A stretch of DNA of 64,000 bases from positions 1-64,000 of the forward strand of contig JANQNP010000028.1 in NCBI GenBank assembly GCA_028279505.1, written 5' to 3'. Made by a program: the position numbers and the translations under genes. Origin of the DNA: Dehalococcoidia bacterium (GTDB taxonomy: Bacteria > Chloroflexota > Dehalococcoidia > UBA2979). The notes beneath the pieces were generated by a model. The model was not told the DNA's origin and made no database searches. It was given only the letters and a program-made list of their open reading frames with translations. Positions 58,300 to 64,000 of the stretch are shown piece by piece; the first letter of the stretch is position 1, and each line of letters starts with the position of its first letter.

Positions 58300-58680
58300 C
58301 TAGCCGCCGTTGCGCGCGGCCTCGACTCGCCTCGTGAGGATGGCGGCAAGCACTGAGCGCGGCGCCGGCTCCTCCTCGGCGTCATCGACGAGGACGATGC
58401 CGTTGACCGAGGCGGTGCGCACGGCCCAGCCGATCAGCGCCGGGCGCTCGTCGAGCTCTGCTTCGTAGCGGGCCTCGAAGGTGGGCAGGTCGATCTCGCC
58501 GGCCCGCCACGCCTCGAGGAGTGGCAGGCTCGGCGCGAGTTCGCGGTCCCACTGGTCGACAGCGCCGCGCTGCACACCGGCCGGCCAGGTGCGGGACACC
58601 AGGTAGCGGAAGTAGGGCGCGTCGGGCGGTTCGAAGACGGACCCGGTCACGATCGTCGGGCCGTCTGAGTCGGTGGTCAC
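58300..58680 (-). CDS. DUF488-family protein
   Basis: The 126-residue protein matches the DUF488/YeaO family: FRYLVSRTWPAGVQRGAVDQ, then WDRELAPSLPLLEAWRAGEI and FEARYEAELDERPAL. The family has no firm biochemical role. The conserved aromatic-Pro and APS motifs are present, and the usual second Cys or Ser active-site candidates are absent. It overlaps the upstream DinB gene by 4 nt on the minus strand, so both are probably made from one message. Confidence 0.8.
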   Translation of the reverse strand: MTTDSDGPTIVTGSVFEPPDAPYFRYLVSRTWPAGVQRGAVDQWDRELAPSLPLLEAWRAGEIDLPTFEARYEAELDERPALIGWAVRTASVNGIVLVDDAEEEPAPRSVLAAILTRRVEAARNGG

Positions 58681-59192
58681 GCCTCGGTTCCTCTCGTTGC
58701 CGTCATGGCGCCGGGGAGCCCAAGGTCGGGCGCGCCGACGAGCGACGCCAGCGCGGACATCTCGCCGGCGTGCACGAAGACGTGCGCCGCCGTTCGCGCG
58801 ACGAGGTATTCCAACGTCGCGCCGACGAGGTGCGCCGGCAGGCCATCGACCGGTTCGGGGACGGCCACGCGCATCAGATCCTCGGTGGTTGCCGTTTCAA
58901 GGAATGAGGCGAGCCTGGAGGAGGCGCGCTCGAACGCGGCGAGCGCGTCGTCGAACGGGGGCGGTTCAGCCCTCGTGAGCTGCTCCGTCACCCACGGGTC
59001 GACGTCCTCGTGAGTCGCGAGCATGCCGAGGTAGCTCGCGTCACGGGTGACGTGGAGGAGGGTGACGGAACCGGCGTTCAGCCGGCCGATCGCGCCACCT
59101 CGGCCGGGCGCCGGGAGCGCGTCGACGGCGCGCCGGAACTCGGTGAGGGCGTCGAGCAGCAGTCCGGCGGCCAACGGTTGCTGGGTGGTCAT
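58677..59192 (-). CDS. DinB/maleylpyruvate isomerase-like protein
   Basis: The 171-residue helical protein has the DinB-fold pattern with candidate metal His residues in VTLLHVTRDASYLGMLATHE and ARTAAHVFVHAGEMSALASL. The latter, H-x3-H near the end, is typical of mycothiol-dependent or DUF664-like members. Its thiol cofactor is unknown here. The ATG is at 59192, with weak GTGG upstream. Its stop overlaps the start of the DUF488 gene (ATGA type), giving a two-gene operon. Confidence 0.78.
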   Translation of the reverse strand: MTTQQPLAAGLLLDALTEFRRAVDALPAPGRGGAIGRLNAGSVTLLHVTRDASYLGMLATHEDVDPWVTEQLTRAEPPPFDDALAAFERASSRLASFLETATTEDLMRVAVPEPVDGLPAHLVGATLEYLVARTAAHVFVHAGEMSALASLVGAPDLGLPGAMTATRGTEA

Positions 59193-59331
59193 CCAGGCAG
59201 TCTAGCGACCGATCGCGAGCGCAGTCGGGGTGGAAGGACCAGTCGACGAAGCCAGCGTCTCCGCGAGGCGCGGTTGGGAGGCAGCACGCCTCGCGGAGTA
59301 CGCGGCTGGGTCGGGTGACGCGGAGTTGCGG

Positions 59332-59526
59332 CTACGCGGCCCGACGAAATCGCAGCGAGGGCGCTTCCGACACTCGCGACCCTGGCGGGTGCGGAGGGGC
59401 GAGTCGCGGGAACCGCTCGCGCGGCAAGGTGGGAGTAGAGGCGCGCAGGCTGTCGCGCGCCCACTGTTGAAGCAGGAGCACGGCGGCCCCGCCGATCAGG
59501 ATTCCCAGAACCATCGTGAAGATCAT
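59332..59526 (-). CDS. Small single-helix membrane protein
   Basis: A 64-residue protein starts MIFTMVLGILIGGAAVLLLQ, one convincing membrane helix, then a basic, Pro-rich cytoplasmic tail (PTLPRERFPRLAPPHPPGSR). GGGGGT upstream of the ATG may serve as a ribosome site. No family is recognised. It lies between the DinB gene and a region with two repeated SOS-like boxes (59644-59692), which could belong to its promoter. Confidence 0.5.
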   Translation of the reverse strand: MIFTMVLGILIGGAAVLLLQQWARDSLRASTPTLPRERFPRLAPPHPPGSRVSEAPSLRFRRAA

Positions 59527-59643
59527 TGCTACCCCCGGGCTGCGACCGAGCGACCGGTGCTGCGTGCCGCGCGGGCGGGAACCGCGCGTCTCGCAACCCC
59601 GTCACACGGCCTCGGAACGGTCGCTCTAGTCGCGGTCGGCGAA

Positions 59644-59692
59644 TAGAACATGTGTGCGTTCCGAACGGGAGTCACTCTAGAACAAGTGTGCG
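59644..59692. repeat. Tandem 15-bp boxes TAGAACA(T/A)GTGTGCG
   Basis: The sequence TAGAACATGTGTGCG (59644-59658) recurs at 59678-59692 with one difference, 34 bp apart. Each contains GAAC-N4-GTGC, one base from the LexA consensus GAAC-N4-GTTC of Gram-positive bacteria. They lie 118-166 bp upstream of the small membrane protein gene and 63 bp beyond the end of a HAD gene. No plus-strand gene is nearby. Confidence 0.5.
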
Positions 59693-59754
59693 GATCGTGT
59701 CAATGCGGCTCGACGTGCGGGCTGCGGTAGCTGTAGCCGGCCTGCCGTCAGGAG

Positions 59755-60429
59755 CTACGCGGGTGTCAGCAGGCCCCAGTTGGCGGGGTCGAACTCCTCG
59801 AGGGAGTCGATCAGGTGATCGGCCTCGTCGAAGACGCCGCGGTCCATGCCAGCGGTGGGGACGGCGACGGTGGTCATGCCGGCGGCGCGGCCACCTTCGA
59901 CGCCTGAGGGGGAATTTTCGACCGCGAGGCAGCTCTCGGGTCGTTGGTCGAGGCGTTTCGCAGCCTCGACGAAGAGGTCCGGGGCGGGGCGCCCTCGAGG
60001 GATGTCGTCACGCGTGACGACGGCCTCAAACAATGAGAACCAGGCGTGCTGGCGCGCTGTGGCAAAGTAGGCGCGCTGCGTGATGCTCGTCGCGATCGCC
60101 ATCGGTACCCGGTGGCTGGCGAGCCGCCTCACGAGAGACTCCGCGCCAGGGAGCGGCTGGGCGCGTCCGAGGTGACGATCCAGCACCATCTGGCGCTCGG
60201 CCAGGAGCTGCTCCGCGCGGACGCGGAGCCCGGACTCCTCGACAATCCCGCGCAGCACTGCGAGGCTCGGCTGGCCGGTCAGTCGCCACCAGAGATCGGT
60301 GTCCAGCTCGGCGCTGCGGCGGGCCAGTACCGTGCGGGTCGCGTCCATGTACATCGGCTCGGTGTCGAGCAGGAGTCCGTCGAGGTCGAAGATGACCGCG
60401 CGGATAGCTGTGGACGTGATCGAACTCAT
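59755..60429 (-). CDS. HAD hydrolase, beta-phosphoglucomutase-like
   Basis: From ATG 60429 the product has 224 residues: motif I AVIFDLDGLLLDTEPMYMDA, cap sequence LTGQPSLAVLRGIVEESGLR, motif II PMAIATSITQRAYFATARQH, the Lys position DIPRGRPAPDLFVEAA (Arg in place of Lys) and motif IV CLAVENSPSGVEGGRAAGM. It is a DxDG-type phosphatase or sugar-phosphate mutase. On the minus strand TTGTCG-17 bp-TATGCT lies 7 nt before this ATG, so the mRNA may be leaderless. No ribosome site is evident. A sister gene is at 62565. Confidence 0.87.
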   Translation of the reverse strand: MSSITSTAIRAVIFDLDGLLLDTEPMYMDATRTVLARRSAELDTDLWWRLTGQPSLAVLRGIVEESGLRVRAEQLLAERQMVLDRHLGRAQPLPGAESLVRRLASHRVPMAIATSITQRAYFATARQHAWFSLFEAVVTRDDIPRGRPAPDLFVEAAKRLDQRPESCLAVENSPSGVEGGRAAGMTTVAVPTAGMDRGVFDEADHLIDSLEEFDPANWGLLTPA

Positions 60430-60493
60430 AGATCGGAGCATAGGCGCTCTGTCAACGCGCGACAAACAGAGCGAAGATCATGCAGACATAACG

Positions 60494-60601
60494 ATGGAAT
60501 TGAGAAGTAGTGTGGAAATCGGGATCACAGAATGTTCACAATTCAGGGATTACATGACGGATTATGGCGCGTCGAGGGCGCTGATTTATATCAAGAATTA
60601 G
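60494..60601 (+). CDS. Possible 35-residue ORF in an AT-rich patch
   Basis: A short frame, MELRSSVEIGITECSQFRDY..., spans an unusually AT-rich stretch (about 60470-60602) that stands out against the window. No strong ribosome site or family is visible. It may be a remnant of foreign DNA, a small protein, or chance; the low GC itself is the main signal. Confidence 0.25.
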   Translation: MELRSSVEIGITECSQFRDYMTDYGASRALIYIKN

Positions 60602-60644
60602 TCAGCGGCTTGCGCGGATGCGCCTCGGAGGTGGCGTGACTCGG

Positions 60645-61964
60645 CTAGCCGCGCGCCTCGATGGTGGCCTGGCCGCCGAGGTAGGGGCGCAGCGCCTTTG
60701 GCAGCTCGACGCTGCCGTCCTCGAGCTGGTGCTGCTCCAGCACCGCGGCCACGGTCCGAGGCATACCGAGGCCGCTGCCGTTCAGCGTGTGCAGGTGGGC
60801 GACGGAACCGTCCTCGGTGCGGTAGCGCAGGCTGGCACGGCGAGCCTGGAAGTCGAGGAAGTTCGACACGGAGGAGACCTCGAGCCACTCGCGTGCGCCC
60901 GGCGCCCATACCTCGATGTCGTACGTCATGGCCGAGGCGAAGGTGAGGTCCTCGCTCGCGAGCCGGAGCACGCGGTAGCGGAGGCCTAGCGTGCGTACGG
61001 TCTCGAGCGCGTGCTCGAGCAGGGCGTCGAGGGCCTCCCAAGAGTGGTCGGGTTCCTCGAAGCGCACCATCTCGACCTTGTCGAACTGGTAGCCGCGCTT
61101 GATGCCGCGCACGGCGCTGCCTGCGCTGAACTGCTCTCGGCGGAAGCAGGGACTGTAGGCGGTGTGGTGAATCGGCAGTGACCCGGGCTCGAGGATCTCG
61201 CCGGCGTACATGTTGGTGACGGGCACCTCGGAGGTGGGGATCAGCCAGCGGCCGTCCGTGGTCTGGAACATGGTGTCGGCGAACTTCGGGAGCTGGCTCG
61301 TGCCGACCAGCGCCGCCTCGTTCACGAGCGCCGGCGGGTAGACCTCGCTGTAGCCCTGCTCGCGATGCAGGTCGAGCATCCACGCGATCAGCGCGCGCTG
61401 CAGGCGGGCGCCGTCGCCGGTCAGCAGGTAGAAGTTGGCGCCCGAGAGCTTCACCCCACGCTCGAAGTCGATGATCCCGAGGGCTTCGCCGAGCTCCCAG
61501 TGCGGCTTGAGACCCGGTTCGTCTTCCGGGTTGGGCCACTCGGTGATTGGGACCGGGGTGTCGACGCGTTCCTCGGTGCCGGCCGCCGGGTCGCCGTGGA
61601 GGACGACGACGTTGGCTTCCTCCGCGCCGATCGGGACGTCCGCGTGGAACAGGTTGGGGACCTCGAGCAGGCGTTCGTTGAGCTCGGCATCGATCTCGGC
61701 CAGCCGGGCCTCGAGGTCATCGAGCTTGCCGGCGACGGCGCGCTGCTCATCGATCAGCCGTTGCCGCTCGTCCGCGTCGCTCGCTGCGCCGATCGCCTTG
61801 CCGGCACGGTTGCGATCGGCGCGCATCGTTTCGACCTCAGTGAGGAGCGGAGCGCGCTCTCCGTCGAGTTCGAGGATGCGGTCGATCGGCGCCTCGGCGC
61901 CTCGCTGCGCCGTCGCCGTGCGGATCTCGTCGGCGCGCTCGCGGACGGTCTGGAGGGGCAGCAT
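60645..61964 (-). CDS. serS: Seryl-tRNA synthetase
   Basis: The 439-residue enzyme charges tRNA-Ser (and tRNA-Sec) with serine. It has the N-terminal coiled-coil arm (MRADRNRAGKAIGAASDADE, AVAGKLDDLEARLAEIDAEL, residues about 50-110) that grips tRNA, and class II motifs: the Thr/Glu substrate loop LIPTSEVPVTNMYAGEIL, motif 2 CFRREQFSAGSAVRGIKRGY then QFDKVEM, and motif 3 NGSGLGMPRTVAAVLEQHQ. The start ATG overlaps the stop of the NUDIX gene (TGATG), so translation is coupled. The gene ends a minus-strand operon that also contains lysS. Confidence 0.98.
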   Translation of the reverse strand: MLPLQTVRERADEIRTATAQRGAEAPIDRILELDGERAPLLTEVETMRADRNRAGKAIGAASDADERQRLIDEQRAVAGKLDDLEARLAEIDAELNERLLEVPNLFHADVPIGAEEANVVVLHGDPAAGTEERVDTPVPITEWPNPEDEPGLKPHWELGEALGIIDFERGVKLSGANFYLLTGDGARLQRALIAWMLDLHREQGYSEVYPPALVNEAALVGTSQLPKFADTMFQTTDGRWLIPTSEVPVTNMYAGEILEPGSLPIHHTAYSPCFRREQFSAGSAVRGIKRGYQFDKVEMVRFEEPDHSWEALDALLEHALETVRTLGLRYRVLRLASEDLTFASAMTYDIEVWAPGAREWLEVSSVSNFLDFQARRASLRYRTEDGSVAHLHTLNGSGLGMPRTVAAVLEQHQLEDGSVELPKALRPYLGGQATIEARG

Positions 61965-62482
61965 CAGGGCGCTCCGACCGCAGCGGCGCTGGCCGCTCGC
62001 TCCGCCTCGATCGCCGCGATGCCCTCGAGGCGGACGTCCTCGCGCGGGGCGACGGCGCTGTCGGAGCCGTCGTGGCGCAGGGGGATGGCGTCGCGCAGCT
62101 CCGGCGCGGTGACCCACCGCCACTCGTGGCCGTCGCTCGGCAGGTCGATCGCGGCGCCGGGGACCGGACGCGCGAAGTAGATCAGGTCGATGTGCTGATG
62201 CGCCTCGCGCAGGTTGCGGTCACCCTCGGGCAGGTCGTAGACGCCGATGTTCACCGGCGGCGGGAGCTGCGCCGGGTGGTCGTGGGCGAAGCGCGGTGCG
62301 GCGTTCAAGATCTCGGCCTCGATCCCGGTCTCTTCGTGGATCTCGCGGAGGACGGCCTCGATCGGGTCCTCGTCCGGCTCGATGTGTCCGCCGGGTGGGA
62401 GCCACACGTTCAGGCGGTGCCAGTGAAGCGCGGTCCGACCGTCGTGGGAGAGGAAGCCCGTGACGGTGAAGTGGCGTTGCAT
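61964..62482 (-). CDS. NUDIX hydrolase
   Basis: The 172-residue protein has an intact Nudix box: GGHIEPDEDPIEAVLREIHE followed by ETGIEAE (GX5EX7REUXEEXGU) at about residues 37-60. It hydrolyses nucleoside diphosphates linked to another moiety, such as oxidised nucleotides or ADP-ribose. A His-rich segment (HWHRLNVWLPPG) precedes the box. ATG 62482 is chosen over a longer frame to 62653. Its stop overlaps the serS start by one base, so it may remove a by-product or damaged nucleotide near aminoacylation, though this is speculation. Confidence 0.92.
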   Translation of the reverse strand: MQRHFTVTGFLSHDGRTALHWHRLNVWLPPGGHIEPDEDPIEAVLREIHEETGIEAEILNAAPRFAHDHPAQLPPPVNIGVYDLPEGDRNLREAHQHIDLIYFARPVPGAAIDLPSDGHEWRWVTAPELRDAIPLRHDGSDSAVAPREDVRLEGIAAIEAERAASAAAVGAP

Positions 62483-62564
62483 TGCGGCGGAGCGTAGCAA
62501 CGGCCCCTGTGTGCAGCAATGAACGGTCGCCTCGTCTGAAGTTGGGGCGGCCAAGGGCGACGAG

Positions 62565-63233
62565 CTAGCCGGCCTGTGGGACGCCGTCCACGAGCCATGC
62601 TGGGTCGAACGCCTCGAAACTGTCGATGACCGCGTGTGCGGTCGCCTGTGCATCTGGCACGAACGTGGCCTGGCGGAGCTGGACCACCTGCATGCCGGCG
62701 GTCGACGCGGACATCAGGCCGTGGACCGAGTCCTCGATGGCGAGTGCGCACGCGGGCTCGACGCCGAGCTCCTCGGCGGCGTGGAGGTAGAGGTCGGGCG
62801 CCGGCTTCCCGTGCGCCACGTCGCGGACGGTGATGACGACCTCGAACTGGTCGCGCAGCCCGGCGGCGCGGAGCGTCGCATCGGTCCAGTCGGGCTGGGT
62901 CATCGTGACGACGGCGGTGGCAAGGCCTCGTTGGTGGATCGCCTCGATCAGTGCCGGGGCGCCGGGCATCGGGTCGATGCCGTTGGCCTCCAGCTGCTCG
63001 AAGAAGAGCTCCGACGACCGTGAGCGGATCACGTCCTCGGGAATCTCATAGGTCTCGTGGATCCAGGCGACGAAGCCATGCGTGCCGATGAACCGCTCGT
63101 ACTCGGCCATCGGCAGTTCGCGCGGCGCGACCAACGCCTGGGCGGTGGCGTAGTGGAGCGGCTCGGTGTCGACCAGGACACCGTCCATGTCGAACACGAC
63201 TGCCTGGAGCGACGTGCAGGGCGTCACGGGCAT
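62565..63233 (-). CDS. HAD hydrolase, beta-phosphoglucomutase-like
   Basis: The 222-residue protein has motif I AVVFDMDGVLVDTEPLHYAT, motif II TAVVTMTQPDWTDATLRAAG, Lys in DVAHGKPAPDLYLHAAEELG and motif IV CALAIEDSVHGLMSASTAGM. It is a full DxDG-type HAD phosphatase or mutase. The start ATG overlaps the stop of the SRPBCC gene (TGATG). The same family occurs at 59755-60429. Together with the NUDIX gene 82 bp downstream it suggests a 'house-cleaning' role for phosphorylated metabolites. Confidence 0.92.
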   Translation of the reverse strand: MPVTPCTSLQAVVFDMDGVLVDTEPLHYATAQALVAPRELPMAEYERFIGTHGFVAWIHETYEIPEDVIRSRSSELFFEQLEANGIDPMPGAPALIEAIHQRGLATAVVTMTQPDWTDATLRAAGLRDQFEVVITVRDVAHGKPAPDLYLHAAEELGVEPACALAIEDSVHGLMSASTAGMQVVQLRQATFVPDAQATAHAVIDSFEAFDPAWLVDGVPQAG

Positions 63234-63727
63234 CAGACGATCGGTTGGCGCGGGTACTCGCGCTCGATCAGCTGCTTGAGGTTCCAGATCGACTCACGGA
63301 GCGCCTGCGTGCGTTGCGGACGCAGCACGGTCAGCTCCAGGAAGGGCCCGAGCAACCCGCCACGGGGCTCGAACGCGGCGTCGACTGTCAGGTGCACATC
63401 CTGGGCGGTCTCCACGTGAAGCGCCCAGCTCAATTCGGCGATCTCGCCGCCCGCGCCGTTGCGCGCGTAGCGGACGCCGAACTGGTCGCTGTCGTCGACC
63501 GTGAGCCGGCCGGCTTCGCGACGGCCGGGCAGGGAGAGCGTGAACGTCAGGGTGTCGCCGTTCGCTTCCACGTCACGGAAGTGGCTGCCGAGCCAGTCCT
63601 CCAAGCTCTCGATTGCCAGCAGGCGGTCGCGCACGACCGAGTACGGCGCGTGGATGTGCACGTCCTCGCGAACGACGCCCAGCCGTCCGGTGGACGGCAC
63701 GGCCGGTTCCGGGATGAACTCGGCCAC
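63233..63727 (-). CDS. SRPBCC-family protein
   Basis: This 164-residue protein has the START/Bet v1-like hallmark of SRPBCC proteins: DVHIHAPYSVVRDRLLAIES and DWLGSHFRDVEANGDTLTFT, then strands VGRLTVDDSDQFGVRYARNG-type and a C-terminal helix ESIWNLKQLIEREY. Such proteins bind hydrophobic ligands. The GTG start lies 2 nt after the lysS stop, and its stop overlaps the HAD start by one base, so it is translated with them. The ligand is unknown. Confidence 0.8.
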   Translation of the reverse strand: MAEFIPEPAVPSTGRLGVVREDVHIHAPYSVVRDRLLAIESLEDWLGSHFRDVEANGDTLTFTLSLPGRREAGRLTVDDSDQFGVRYARNGAGGEIAELSWALHVETAQDVHLTVDAAFEPRGGLLGPFLELTVLRPQRTQALRESIWNLKQLIEREYPRQPIV

Positions 63728-63729
63728 CG

Positions 63730-64000
<271 letters not shown>

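Noticed and set aside
60452..60457. TTGACA (minus strand) as the -35 of the HAD gene
   Set aside because: A 17-bp spacer would put the -10 over the start codon. TTGTCG-17-TATGCT just upstream fits better.

Overview
The window is a GC-rich, gene-dense stretch of bacterial chromosome with about 70 recognisable protein genes. No rRNA, tRNA, CRISPR array, insertion sequence or prophage was seen. The mix suggests a member of the Chloroflexota, perhaps Dehalococcoidia-like: CaiB/BaiF CoA-transferases, cytochromes P450, crotonases, an ADP-forming acyl-CoA synthetase, lipoproteins with Thr/Pro linkers, and a secreted protein ending in an IPLVLQ-type tail. This placement is an impression from gene content; nothing here proves it. 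On the + strand G generally exceeds C, also through many minus-strand genes, so the + strand is probably the leading strand.

Layout. 0-8 kb: end of an alpha/beta hydrolase gene, a glycosyltransferase, an MFS exporter, an HD-GYP phosphodiesterase, a nucleotidyltransferase/YkgJ pair and a galactokinase broken by a one-base deletion. 8-19 kb: a propeller lipoprotein, DUF983, a CoA-transferase, a haloacid dehalogenase, acetyltransferases, a tyrosine phosphatase, an amidohydrolase, an SDR and a MaoC hydratase. 19-31 kb: BipA/TypA, VOC and TetR genes, a LuxR-VOC fusion, and a heterodimeric ABC exporter behind a possible leader peptide; then an SDR, a phosphotransferase and NTF2-like genes. 30-42 kb: a crotonase-TetR operon with a large palindromic operator, a fused tandem CoA-transferase, exported proteins, an EAL-HDOD protein, polyphosphate kinase and pirin. 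42-53 kb: acyl-CoA synthetase-GNAT, a 2H phosphoesterase, a YHYH lipoprotein, two P450s, a HAD, a second crotonase and a NeuD-like acyltransferase. 53-60 kb: small stress or detoxification-type genes, a WYL regulator with two matching operators, and an unusual ferredoxin-membrane-nuclease-fold fusion. 60-64 kb: a minus-strand set lysS-SRPBCC-HAD-NUDIX-serS.

Two themes recur. The first is acyl-CoA and xenobiotic-type metabolism: CoA-transferases, crotonases, MaoC, SDRs, P450s, haloacid dehalogenase and the ADP-forming synthetase, with local TetR control. The second is many small one-domain proteins (VOC, DinB, NTF2/SnoaL, PNPOx, ABM) beside local regulators (TetR, LuxR-type, WYL), whose intergenic regions carry clear palindromes. 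The most novel items are the ferredoxin-PD-(D/E)XK fusion at 55.1-56.3 kb, the paired WYL operators, the leader ORF before the ABC exporter, and a strand-biased octamer, CCTCGATG, found over the whole window.
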